DNA of 64,000 bases, taken from assembly GCA_029876055.1 (NCBI GenBank), contig CM056880.1:310001-374000 (forward strand), given 5' to 3'. Source of the stretch: Madurella fahalii (taxonomy: Eukaryota > Ascomycota > Sordariomycetes > Sordariales). Under the pieces are notes generated by a model. That model made no database searches and had not been told where the DNA came from. It saw only the letters and a program-made list of their open reading frames with translations. Below are positions 1 through 10,525 of the stretch, piece after piece (the stretch's first letter is position 1; every line of letters begins with the position of its first letter). A program made the position numbers and the translations under genes.

Positions 1-477
1 GTCAAGGCCGCCGAGCTCCTCCGTGCTATTTGCCCGGCCCTCCGCGTGCGAGTTATCAACGTCACGGACCTGATGATCCTCATCGCTGAGTCCAAGCACC
101 CGCACGCGCTGAGCAGGGAGAGGTTTGTGGAGCTGTTTACGGCCGACAAGCCGGTGCTATTTAACTACCACGGATACCCGACCGAGCTGCAGGGGTTGTT
201 GTTCGGGCGGCCGGGGCTGGAGAGGATGTCTGTGGCGGGGTATATCGAGGAGGGGAGCACCACCACGCCGTTTGATATGATGCTGGTGAATCGGGTGAGC
301 AGGTTTGATCTGGCTGAGAGGGCTCTCAAGAAGGGTACCCAAGGGAATGACGAGGTTAGAGGTAGGTTGGAGGGGTATTTGCAGGAGGTGAGGGAGAGGG
401 TGGGCAAAGTGAGGGAGTTTATCCGCGAGTTCGGGAAAGGTAGGCTGATCTCGTCGACATGCGGATGGATGATGTAA
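1..477 (+). CDS. Phosphoketolase, C-terminal end (5' truncated by window)
   Basis: The frame is open from base 1 to a TAA at 475-477, so only about 158 C-terminal residues are present. They match the C-terminal domain of the xylulose-5-phosphate/fructose-6-phosphate phosphoketolase family: RVINVTDLM, then the HPHALS stretch, then FTADKPVLFNYHGYP, then a GYIEEGSTTTPFDM segment that in this family lies near the thiamine-diphosphate active site, followed by NRVSRFDLAERAL. The enzyme splits xylulose 5-phosphate or fructose 6-phosphate with phosphate into acetyl phosphate and a shorter sugar phosphate, in the cytosol. The GTG at 46 is an internal valine codon, not a start. The tail after about codon 105 is lysine/arginine/glutamate-rich and ends CGWMM. 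Identification rests on family motifs; the catalytic core lies outside the window. Confidence 0.9.
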   Translation, partial: VKAAELLRAICPALRVRVINVTDLMILIAESKHPHALSRERFVELFTADKPVLFNYHGYPTELQGLLFGRPGLERMSVAGYIEEGSTTTPFDMMLVNRVSRFDLAERALKKGTQGNDEVRGRLEGYLQEVRERVGKVREFIREFGKGRLISSTCGWMM

Positions 478-3400
478 GAAATGCTAATATGATACTAGAT
501 CCGGATGAGATTTACGAACTGCCAAAGTTTGATTAGGAGGCCCGGACTCGACGGATCGTTGCTGAGAGCTCAAAGGTGGCCTCATGGATTTGAGAGCAGG
601 TACCCTTTACTTCCGGCTTCTAGTGAGCCAACGATGATTGTGACAGGGCGATCCGACTAGGATTCGGGGTTCGTCGGCACGCTAGTACTTAGTTCCTCAT
701 CTTCAGCGAACGGTCTGCATCAAAGGATTCGTACAATCCTCCTCGGTAGTGAACTCGACCGCTGTCTCTCAATCATATGACCCATGCGTAACATACCCAG
801 TTAACCCAGCTCTACTGGGTTATATAGGTGATTGCATGTTTTTTCTCTTCTTCTCTACTCGTTTTACGGTTGTACCATCTGGAAATACGGTCTTTCATTT
901 TTATCTATTTATTTATTCATTCCTAATTTTGCTCTCTTATCATGCTACTTTTCGAAGGATCAGGTATCGAGAGAACCGCATCCGCATCGGAAAACGCACC
1001 CGTCGAACTACGAGAACAACATCGCGACCATTTCCCTACCTCTTAAGCATTAATACTCCAACTATCCATCTGCTCCACAGCCTGCGCTATAATAAAGGAT
1101 GCCGAGCTCTAGTACCCTGTGACCCATACGTACTCAGCCAATCCTTCAGACCTTCAGCTTCACCGCCCTCTCAGCCGTGCATCCAGTCGTCTACGTCTCC
1201 ACCTGCTCCTAATTACGTGTAGTCCGCAACCACCCAGGCAGCCAGTCACCGCCCTTTCACAGCTGCAAACGCGCGCTCCGGCAAGAAATGAAGGTGGAGT
1301 TGGCGCTGGCGAGGGACGTGAGATGTGGGGAGTCGCCAGATTCTCTTATCTATCAGTGCCCTATGCCCGCTGCCGCTAGAACACTTGAATCCTCTTCTCT
1401 GACGCTCGGGTGTACCCGCCTATCCTTGCTCGGCGTGGCGCAATTTTCTCGTGTAGTGTGCGGATCGGCCATGGTTTGCATCCTCTGCAGGCTCAAGCCA
1501 TCGACGGTTTGCTAACCAGTCGGCTCACGACAGGCCCGTGTCATGCATCTCGTCTGACAACCGTGTCTCATTCCTCTGCCCCGGGCTGCCCCCACCCCCC
1601 GCTAAGAACCTTAGCGCGCATCACCATCTTGTAAACGGGCCAACCACCCGTCTCGTTGGCGCTTGAGGCTTGATCCAGTATCACGCGGGTCAGGCTGGTT
1701 GCCTCATTCGACCTGCGGGGGTCCTGCAGCCCTGACCGTGGCCATTACAGTGCGTTCATGTGCCTTCATCCCGCCCAGGCATCTCTCGGATAGCCTGATC
1801 CATATGCGGGCAAGCCGCTGCAACAATCCGCCGGAACGCTTTGGGATGCCTTGTTGGCTGAACCCCCCGAAAAGCCCGGCCGCAAGACCAAAAATATATA
1901 TATCAAAGAAACGATGCGGCAGCGGCTGAACCACAAAAGGATCCCGTACCAAGCGTCCCCGGGTGAAAAAGAAGCAAAAGCGGCAGGCGACGGATTAATT
2001 AATTGGGGCGATCGTAGGTTGGTTTTCAAGGTCCGGGTTTGGCGCGCGGGGATTACTAGTGCACAGTTAGTAGCATCCCGTGCCGGCAACCCCCTTACGG
2101 CATGGCTATGCCCGTGGGGGTTATTAATCCATTGGCGCTCGCCAAGAAACCTGGCCCAGAGGCTCATCACTGCGCTGCCGGCACCGTTCCTGAGCGACCT
2201 CCCGGCGCAACGTTGACGCCCGCGCGGGTGATGAATTGGGGAAGCCGGCAAGGGAGAATCACCAGAAGGACCCGGAACCACGATGAACAAGATTTGGGAA
2301 ACGGGAAGAGAGAAAGGGACGGTCGCAACACCGGCGGGGACCCATGCTTTGAATTGGCTAATAAGCTTGCCAGGACCTGAGCTAGCAGTCGCCGGCAACG
2401 CATGCCGGCCAATCCGCACTACTGCCGGTCCGACGTACCCCAGCAACGAGGCGCCCGCGGAGGCGCCGGAATGGTACGGATCGCCCGGACCGGTGGCGCG
2501 CTACTGCCCCTGGGATTGACGAGCATTGGGCGGGCCCCGCGGAATCACACCTCAATCGGTGCCTTCAACGGCGAACATCAAGCTTGGCGGCCCCGATGGT
2601 GATGGAGTCCACCTTGGCGCGCAATCTTTCCCTCCCCCCTCTCCCCTCTCTGGCCCCCCCCCCCCCCGGGTGGGACGGAGCAGAGCATGGCTGCTTGTCA
2701 CGATTCCGCAGCGTTGCAAGCCTTGCCATTCAATTGCCTGTCCGGGGCAGGTGCCGGTTCCGCTCCCCGGACCACCATGAGAGCCGGGGAGGTGGGGGGG
2801 TGTTTCCCCAGGCCCCAGGAGACCCAAGAGCCCAGAGGCCGGATGGCCCAGAACCCGCCATTCACAAGCCACGCTCACATCTCATCTTTTTCAGCCCTTC
2901 CGAGACAAGCCAACAGAGACTCCCGCATCCCCACCATTCAGGCCCCGGTGCATGCAGGGCAACAAACATGGCGTGAGCACCAAGCTGCAGCAAGCCCATC
3001 CCGGAAAGGGCAACGGGGGGCGTGGCCGGGGCTGCCACACAACGGGCCGAAATGCTTCGTGCGTGCTTGAACCGGGCTTGATCTCGCAGGTTCTGTTGCA
3101 GCCACATGTTGGGGAAGATCTCCCGTCATATGCCCAGTGAAGGTTCGACACATGGTGCCGATGCGTGTCATAGGCGCTGGTATTAGCGTGCGTCTCTCCA
3201 TTCGGCCGCTGGCACGCGATAACCCAAACTTTTTGCTGTGGGATGCCAGGGACCAAAGTCGCAGAGGCGCGGAACACTGACGAAATAGGCACGGGGCGCG
3301 AATTTGCTGATCACTTCCATCGACCAAGGTCTCAGCGTGCCTTTTTAACACGGACTGGGCCAATCCAATCCTTCCTATTCTCTCCCTTCACGCAACCCTG

Positions 3401-3928
3401 ATCATACCCCGACTCGGATTCTCAATTATCGGCAATAACCAACTTTAACTAGACTAATATGAACAACATCCGACCGAGCATCTCGACTTCCGCAAACCGA
3501 ATCCCAAGATTGCAACGCTCGACAAACGAGATCGACCCTCGGCGAGGCTCCATTGGACGTCTGAGCTGCTTTTTCTACTTACCGGCTTGGGGGACGGTTG
3601 CCGGGAAAGTCCGTCATACTGCGCAGCGTGCTGGCCCCGGTTCGTCTGATCAAGAGACACCCCGTTCGCCGCAACGGCGGGAACTCGCCCGACTGGCGGG
3701 GAACCATCCGTATACTGTACGACTCCCGAGGCGCTAAAATAAAAAGGCCCTTGTTCAGCGCCGACTGCCACCGGAAACCCTGCTGGTTGCAGACACGAAC
3801 CCACGAGCCCGACAACTGCCCGTCTCTGACGCCCCAATTCAAAAATCACCAAGACCAACAGCGAGATAGCAGCACTTTTACCATCCCCGGGAAACCCGTC
3901 CTACTGGGTCGCCGGATTCCTAAGAACC
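478..3928. other. Gene-poor stretch with poly-C run
   Basis: About 3.4 kb in which I find no convincing gene. Open frames here (for example minus 1766-2446 and plus 749-1222) are shadow-like: arginine/proline/serine-rich in the GC-rich part, without recognisable motifs. A run of 14 C lies at 2654-2667. The 1.7-2.6 kb part is GC-rich with many short CCGG/GCCGGC inverted repeats. The last few hundred bases must contain the promoter and perhaps an unrecognised first exon of the acetyltransferase that follows. Confidence 0.5.
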
Positions 3929-5576
3929 ATGCCCAGCCAACTGCACATTTCAGATGCTCGCGACGACGCTAGCAATGCTCACGTTCCCGAAGTCATATTC
4001 CCGGCCGGGAACAATGATTTCCGCGAAGTACGGAACCGGTGCGCGCGGGCATGCCGGGAATTCAACAACACTCCAGAGGACGCCGACCCGGAGAAGCGGA
4101 GCCAGAAGTGGCTCGAGTAAGTTTGCTCGGCCCCACCCGACGCCGGAAGCAGACCCGGTTCCCAGAATGTCACCTAAGGTAGTCAAGGATCATCACTAAC
4201 CGGCTCTCGATCGCCACGTACTAGTATCGTACGTCCGGACCGCGACCGCCGCGAGGATGGCCCGGCCATCACGCACGACCAGACGTTCGCCAACCCCAAT
4301 CTGAAAGCAAAGACGCCCTTTGTCAAGCCGCCGGTCTGGATCGATTACGGCATCCGCCTCCATGTCGGCGGCTCCACCTTTATCAACAGGGACTGCAAGA
4401 TCATGGACACGCCAGTGGCCGACATTGTCATTGGCGAGGGCTGCAATATCGGACCTAACTGCGTCATTGTCGGTGTTAAACGTAAGTCCCGACCCCCACG
4501 GGATCACGGTAGCCGAGCCGCTTCCTAAGCCCCCCTTGCCCCCATCCGGGTCGGGTCGGGTGCTGCTCCCGTGAGTGTGCGGCGGGCTGCCCGCACCCCG
4601 CCTCTCCCGGAAAAATTGCACGACTGACAGCGACAAAACCCAGACCCTCTGCGGCTCGACGAACGCCTCATGAGACACAGCATAGGGCAGCCGGTTACGA
4701 TTGGCAATGATGTCTGGATTGGCGCCAACGTAACCATCTTGTAAGTCGTGACCGCCGGCTTCATCTTTATCTTACCCGTCCCAGCGCAGCGCCATCAATA
4801 TGTCAAACCTGGCAGAATCCTCCAAGCCGTTACCACCCCCCCTTCCGCACCCCCCCCCCCCCCCCCTATTTTTTTCCCAATCGCGAGTAACCTGCAGCGC
4901 TCCGCCACCCCCCTGATTGGTTCACCCGAAGGCTGACATGCGGTGGCACCACACCGGCCAACTCTCCAGAGGCGGCGTCACAATTGGCGACGGCGCAGTT
5001 ATAGGCACGTGCAGCCTGGTAAGCAGGGACGTGCCGCCCATGAGCGTCGCCTTCGGCTCCCCGGCCCGCGTGGTCAAGTCGCTGGACGACGTCGGGCCCA
5101 GCGACTTTGGCGGCGTGACGACGACGACCACGCTAGCCGAGGCCATGGCCCTGGGCAACCGCCTCCCGATGCAGGCATGCATTGCGAAGCATGGGCCCCG
5201 CCACAACCACCACCACCAGCATCACCACCAAAACCACCACCAGGACCCTCTCGCAGATCACTCGGACCTGGACAGCGAGGACCTCGACCTTGACCTCGAC
5301 GCCCACCTCCCGCAGAGCTCCATGTCGTACTCGCTCAGGGGTGCCGGCGCCCAATCGCAGCGGCGCCGGCAGCACGGCGGGAGGGGGGTGGGCGAGCGGG
5401 CGGAGACGGACCCGTTGCGGCCGGGGCGGACGCGGCAGCGGCGGCTGAGGCTGAGGAGGTCCGAGATCGAGGCGGTGGCCGCTGTGACGGCGGTGGTGGT
5501 CGGGGTGCTCATGGCCTTCTTCTTTGCGGGTGTGTACCTGGGTACCACCAAGAGGCTTTCTCTGTTCGGAGTTTGA
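3929..5576 (+). CDS. Maltose/galactoside-type O-acetyltransferase with C-terminal membrane anchor
   Basis: Spliced exons: 3929-4116, 4225-4481, 4644-4740, 4970-5576 (introns 108, 162 and 229 bp, all GT-AG, phases consistent). The product is a hexapeptide-repeat acetyl-CoA-dependent O-acetyltransferase. RNRCARACREFNNTPED matches the end of the N-terminal maltose-acetyltransferase domain. Beta-helix turns follow: GGSTFINRDCKIMD, IVIGEGCNIGPNCVI, PVTIGNDVWIGANVTIL, GGVTIGDGAVIGTCSLVSR and the closing GSPARVVKS. The usual catalytic histidine region is the junction VGVK-HPLR between exons 2 and 3. After the enzyme domain comes an extension of more than 150 residues: a His/Gln/Asn run (about 5203-5245), an acidic Asp/Leu run, an Arg-rich segment, and one hydrophobic helix (VAAVTAVVVGVLMAFFFAG) near the end. 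The usual M-x-x-G-x-x-Y motif before RNRC is not visible, so the true start may lie in an upstream exon. Family assignment is firm; localisation is inferred. Confidence 0.85.
4850..4866. repeat. Poly-C run inside intron 3
   Basis: Seventeen consecutive C, followed by a short T run, within the 229-bp intron 4741-4969 of the acetyltransferase gene. It may partly serve as a polypyrimidine stretch. Length calls in such runs are error-prone in any assembly. Confidence 0.9.
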
Positions 5577-7257
5577 CGGCAGGCGCAAAAAAGGAAAACG
5601 GGTAGAGGCTGGTACGTACGCGCTCTAGTACTAAGTTGCTCGGGCATCATGTGCCCGCCATTCTCGCGGGTATGGGTTTCGGACAAAAAAAAAAAAAAAG
5701 AAAAGCAGGGAGGGGGAATTATACAGAGGGAGGGATGTGCGTCGCACTGCCGGTCTGGAACCGCGGGCGGGATGCTTGGCCGAGGGTCTATAGACGGGGG
5801 TGGAGCTTTGGCGTAACGGATGCGTTCTTACTGTACTACTAATATCTGGCTGGGTTCCTATTCACTTGCTATGTCCTGGTAGTCAGTGTCAAATGTTTGC
5901 TTTATGCGGTCTTAGGCTTTCTGCTCCCTCATTTTCTTATGATAACAATCAGGCTTGCTTTGTTTACTATGCGTCAAATGCCTAGCTATGGGCCTATCGC
6001 TATACAGCCATCATAAGCTTACACAAATGCAAATTCATACCCTCAGCTCTGGCTCCGGCGAGTTGCGTGTAATGTGGGAGCTCCTACGCCTTGTGCAGGG
6101 TTTGACTATCATGTTGCCGGGAAGGTGGGTGAGGACGTATTCGCTGCCGACGCCGGTGCCGAGGCCAATAGTAGCTTGAGTCGGACCGGCTGTAGGAAGA
6201 GAGTAGGGTTGTCTCAGGTACTGCCGAGCTGGGAGTTGACGCTGGTAGTTGTTGCATTGTTCGCCATATCCATCTTCCAGTAATAGCATTTCATCCTATG
6301 TCCGTTCGATATGTGGTAATCAGGTACGGGTAGGACAGAACCAGGACAGAATGGTTGATCAAACGAGATGAAGAGAAGATACTGATGTTGAGCATGGCTC
6401 TTAGCGGAGCCAGAAGGGATGTGTTGGGCGGCCTTGGGCCCTGGTGGACCCACATCCCAGCAGGTTCAGCCAGCTCACTTCTTCCTTGTATGGGCACCAC
6501 CTTCGTTAAGGTAGCTTTCTTCAACAACAATAACACCATACTTTTCTACTTTGTTTCCTTCTCCGCGTTTTTGATGATAGTTATGAGGCGCTCTTGCTTC
6601 TGACTGCCGATCGCGTCAAAATACCTGGATTTTGGTCAGCAAAATCGCTGTACTAGCTTTTGCTCCAGAGCGATCCGACAGACTTCACCGACCTACCGAT
6701 ATACCGACGTAAAGGAGCTAAAGCGTACTACGGGGCGACGACACTAAGAATATAGCCACAACCAATCAATGTCTTAAAATATCATCTTGTTTAACAAAGG
6801 ATTTTGGTCTCTGTTGTGTGTTTCTTCTGAATTCTATAGGATGCTGGCGGATTGTTATTTTGTTTGCAGGTCTAGGGTCTGGATCTCTGCGTCTGTTTAC
6901 ACGAACGCGACGACGCACTATCCCACCGCTGAGATGTAGAGATTCCCAACAGTTTGAAGACCCTCTAGCCATGATTTCAAAGCCAGACATAGCTCACCCT
7001 GTACCGCGGTAGTTGCAACCTCTTCAACCACGCCTTCTCAATGGCCTTGAGGTATGTACGCCCCTTGCTGCACTTGCCAACTATTATCCGACTTGGAAGT
7101 TGTTCGTTGCCATCGGAGTTTGCGAGCTGCGGGGCCCGGGACCGACGCATTGAGCCGTGTAAAGTAAATCCACCACGGTCCGAATTAGCAACAGACACGC
7201 CCCGTTAAACGTTTCTTAAGCGATCCATTCCTCCCGATATTCGAAGTCCTAGGCGTC
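5577..7257. other. Intergenic region, no gene seen
   Basis: About 1.7 kb between two genes: the plus-strand acetyltransferase ends at 5576 and the minus-strand HET gene ends at 7258, so this is a convergent 3' region. It has an A run at about 5684-5698. Short open frames show no family motifs. Confidence 0.5.
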
Positions 7258-9930
7258 TCAAAGAATGAGAACCTCATCGGTTGTCCCTTCACAACCACAA
7301 TAGTTGATGAGTGTTTCTGCAAAGCGGCCGGTTGGTATCCTAATAAGCCGGTCTGCGTCGGTGAGGCTCCGTGACATTAATTGTGCTTCCGTCTCTCCAG
7401 TCCTCCTGGCGGCCTCGCGGATCAAATAGACGAGCTTCAGCCCGCGTGACCGATGGAAAATGCGGGCCATGGTGTAGTAAGGCATCATGAGTATGACTTG
7501 GTCCGGCCGGGTCTTAGGAAAAGGTGAAAATTTTCTAGAAAGACACGAGAACCAGCTCTCTGACTCTGTTTCCGGGCTCCACTGTTCTCCCCAGTTCCGT
7601 TCCCTGAATCCTATTACCCTGCAACCGTGGTCGGTCTCAGACCAGACTCCCCCAAATCGGTGTTCCCGGTATCGGGCATCGACGGCGTCATACCGGACGG
7701 TAAAAATGGCACCTACGTCATTCCAGCGGATAGCAATTACGTCCATGTCCCTAAGCTGCTTCGCATAAGGAACGCGAAATCGATCCGATGGTTTAAACAT
7801 GGGCCTCTCGGGTATCAATTCCTCGTCGAGAGCCGCCTGATAAATAGATAGCAGGTCCTGGTGTCTGGCTTTCGCAAAAAACAGCAGCTGCTCCGGTGGC
7901 TCAAGCATGGCATTCAGCCAGGCGCGAGTATTCTCAATCACTTCGTACACGGTCCAATAAAGCTCACCCACGACCGGGTTGGACCTGACCAGGATTCGGC
8001 AGGAAGAACGACCCGGTACCGCACTGGTGTGTTCCGGGCCACGGTAAACCCTATAAGGCTGCAATGGATGGCCCTTATTAATGCGCGTATTGAATCCCGG
8101 GATCCATGGCCATTGCTTGGCAGAGAGCAGGGAGTATGAAAAGTTGAATAGCACCATATCGCAATATGCGACGAGCCGGAAACTGCGACGACCCAAAGTT
8201 ACGTCCTCCCGCAAAAGGTAGAATCCCGCCTGCGCGATGAGACTGGCGTATCCGAAAAGGTACAAACAATCGATGCCTGGTTCTACCAGGACGTCGAGGC
8301 GATGCTGGCTGCATAACAAGACGCTGTGTCTACCAGCTTGTGCTTCGAAAAGGAACTGAGAACGTTCTTTGAGCTCGCCAATCATCTTTGGAGTGGACCT
8401 TAGAACTAGTAGCCGAACCCCCTGGGCTAGAAGACCACCTGTCTTGCGATCCACAGCAAGCGCCTCATATCGGCGGGCGGGTGCAGGATAGTGGGATTCC
8501 GACGGAAGAACGACCGGGACGAGCAGGGTATCACCATTTTCCTCGATTAGCCGGATACTAGGGTCTTGAAATATGGGGTGCAACTCTCCGGGTTGCTCCG
8601 GCTTTGGGCACTTGAACAGGGGCTGCCAGGTCTCCCAGCGAGTCCAATCCGGAACCCATGATGGAACAGAAGGCGGTCCGGAAATGCCCGAGGCATGAGC
8701 GAGAAGATGAAGGCCCCTAGAGACAAGCAGATGGGCGAAAAGACCGATAAAGACATACTGGGAAGGAAGCGAATAGTCGGGCTCAAAGTGCCTGGGCCTT
8801 GCAGAGACCAATCCTAGGGTTCCAAAAAGATGATCTCGCGGGTCGGCACAAGTGGTCGCGGAGGCGAGATGCATCACCTCACACAGAGATAATTCCAGTG
8901 GAGCTCCGTTGGACAGGTGTGCAACCCAGGGCACGCCTGCATCGCGGGTTTCGGACGGCCACACTCTACCAGTCGCTGTACCATCGGCCCAAAAGTCGAT
9001 ATCGCCAACCCGCATCACCACACGTGGAGAGAGTATCAATTCTTGAATGACCCATAGACGGCTAAAGTAGCGTCTAGCCAGAAGTGCTGTGACCTCTTTG
9101 GCCGCCGCCGTCGTCGTCACTGAGGCAGCTGTAGTGCCGAACTCCTGCAGCCTGTGCCGTCGCGGATACTGACCCTGCGGAAGAACTTGGGCGATATCAG
9201 GCCCGAGGTAGGCGACAACCTGCATGCATTCGGTATAGACACGCCGCATCTGTGCAACCTGAGCATTGCGCTCCTCGACGCAGACCTGGTTGATGCAGAG
9301 CGCGTCGACCCAGAGCATGCGGATCCCTCGTCGTGGGCGGACGAACCGGAGCAGCTCCCAACAGTTGCGAGTGTGCAGCATGACGTCCCAGTAGGGGCCG
9401 ACGTAAACCGGATGCTGCCGGGTGCTGTCACCGTCCTCTCCAGCCCAGCAATAAGAGACCGTCTCGTACTCGGGACAGTTGTTAAGAGAGTAGGTCTCCA
9501 ACTCTAGATGAATCGGGTGGTCGACATTGGGAGTGGCCGTGATGCAAGCGAGGCGGAATTGGCCTTTGCCGACCTTGGTGGTATAGATGGTGGACTGGGC
9601 TGCATGGTGAGTCTCGGTAGGACCTGTCTCGCGGACGCTCGAAATCGGCGCCTTCGAGACTGTTTCGTCCATCTCTTCACTAGCGTTTCCAACGCCTGCG
9701 GCATCCTCCGAGAGCCTACCGACAATATCCCGGTACGGAACCGAGGGTGGCCACCAGAGGTCCATCTTGCCGCGAGGTTTGTCCGGTGGGGGTTCGGGGA
9801 ACGGGCTCTCATATGCCAGTGGATTGATCTCGTCTAGGTTCGGGGCGCTGCCGCAGGACCTACAGGACACTTGCACTTGATCCACCATAATGTCAGGCGC
9901 CGTGCACACTGGCTTGTGCCATCGAGACAT
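7258..9930 (-). CDS. HET-domain protein (heterokaryon incompatibility)
   Basis: Single-exon frame of 890 residues from the ATG at 9930. The frame stays open to 10131, but MSRWHKPVC at 9930 begins a conserved-looking N-terminus with a Cys cluster (VSCRSCGSAP) and a Pro-rich FPEPPPDKPRGKMDLWWPPS segment, as in other HET proteins. The HET domain starts at about residue 120 with FRLACITA. Block A is YETVSYCWAGEDGD (about residue 155) and block B is MLWVDALCINQ (about 205), followed by AQMRRVYTECMQVVAYLG. Downstream LFGTLGLVSARP and WVPDWTRWE are the usual post-HET landmarks. HET domains trigger cell death after fusion of genetically different hyphae. The partner or allele specificity cannot be told from sequence. 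No NACHT, WD40 or ankyrin module is present. Confidence 0.9.
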   Translation of the reverse strand: MSRWHKPVCTAPDIMVDQVQVSCRSCGSAPNLDEINPLAYESPFPEPPPDKPRGKMDLWWPPSVPYRDIVGRLSEDAAGVGNASEEMDETVSKAPISSVRETGPTETHHAAQSTIYTTKVGKGQFRLACITATPNVDHPIHLELETYSLNNCPEYETVSYCWAGEDGDSTRQHPVYVGPYWDVMLHTRNCWELLRFVRPRRGIRMLWVDALCINQVCVEERNAQVAQMRRVYTECMQVVAYLGPDIAQVLPQGQYPRRHRLQEFGTTAASVTTTAAAKEVTALLARRYFSRLWVIQELILSPRVVMRVGDIDFWADGTATGRVWPSETRDAGVPWVAHLSNGAPLELSLCEVMHLASATTCADPRDHLFGTLGLVSARPRHFEPDYSLPSQYVFIGLFAHLLVSRGLHLLAHASGISGPPSVPSWVPDWTRWETWQPLFKCPKPEQPGELHPIFQDPSIRLIEENGDTLLVPVVLPSESHYPAPARRYEALAVDRKTGGLLAQGVRLLVLRSTPKMIGELKERSQFLFEAQAGRHSVLLCSQHRLDVLVEPGIDCLYLFGYASLIAQAGFYLLREDVTLGRRSFRLVAYCDMVLFNFSYSLLSAKQWPWIPGFNTRINKGHPLQPYRVYRGPEHTSAVPGRSSCRILVRSNPVVGELYWTVYEVIENTRAWLNAMLEPPEQLLFFAKARHQDLLSIYQAALDEELIPERPMFKPSDRFRVPYAKQLRDMDVIAIRWNDVGAIFTVRYDAVDARYREHRFGGVWSETDHGCRVIGFRERNWGEQWSPETESESWFSCLSRKFSPFPKTRPDQVILMMPYYTMARIFHRSRGLKLVYLIREAARRTGETEAQLMSRSLTDADRLIRIPTGRFAETLINYCGCEGTTDEVLIL

Positions 9931-10090
9931 TTCAGCGATAGGAGATAAGAAAGTTGAGGGTCGTTCGTTGTGTGGAGATGTTGGGTCTTGTTTGGCGGGA
10001 GGTTGGTTTCGCAGCTTGAGTAATATTTTCACCGATTGTGATAAAAAGAAGCTTTGTGCGTGTCTGAATGGGCATATATCCTGGGGCCAA

Positions 10091-10525
10091 TCATACCAGA
10101 GAAGGGGACGGGGGAGGGGAACAGCCACCATGTGATATCTTAATGCTCCCCTTGCAAGCCACCGCGGACCTTTGGCAGAGCTGTGACTTCAAAAACAATG
10201 ATGCCCAATTCGCGGCGGAATTTAGAAGGTCGATCTTTTGGAGGAGACTTCCAAGCTCGGATTGCATAAGGTAGACAAGGAAAGTGATGGGCTTCATATG
10301 TCTTAAATAACCGCTTTTTCTCTTGCGCCGGCGGAAACCGTGTAGGTTGTTCAGCTCAGCAGCAGCCGATCCGACTTCGGCAATGGACATCCCAAGATGG
10401 TTAAGCTTCGGGAGGCAGTTTGTTAAAGACAGCGAAGGGGCTTTGAGACGCGCCATAATTAAGGTACCTTGAATCTTGCAAAGATCGCTTATTAGAGATT
10501 TCGCCTCTTTCAGCAACTCCTTCAT
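10091..10525 (-). pseudogene. Fragment resembling a STAND/NLR N-terminal helical domain
   Basis: Open frame of 144 residues starting at 10525. The helical pattern (KELLKEAKSLISDLCKIQGT, CLPKLNHLG, then a basic RRRKRK patch and LMQSELGSLLQKIDLLNS) resembles the N-terminal domains found in front of NACHT/NB-ARC modules in fungal STAND proteins. No NACHT follows: the frame ends in Pro/Ser-rich sequence and overlaps the upstream part of the neighbouring HET frame. It may be a truncated relic, or a first exon I cannot join. The family resemblance is from memory and weak; a chance open frame is possible. Confidence 0.3.

Noticed and set aside
749..1222. 157-codon plus-strand open frame
   Set aside because: Mixed low-complexity composition, no motif, no clear start context; likely chance.
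1766..2446. 226-codon minus-strand open frame in GC-rich intergenic DNA
   Set aside because: Gly/Pro/Arg/Ser-rich and motif-free; several overlapping frames are open here because stops are rare in GC-rich sequence.
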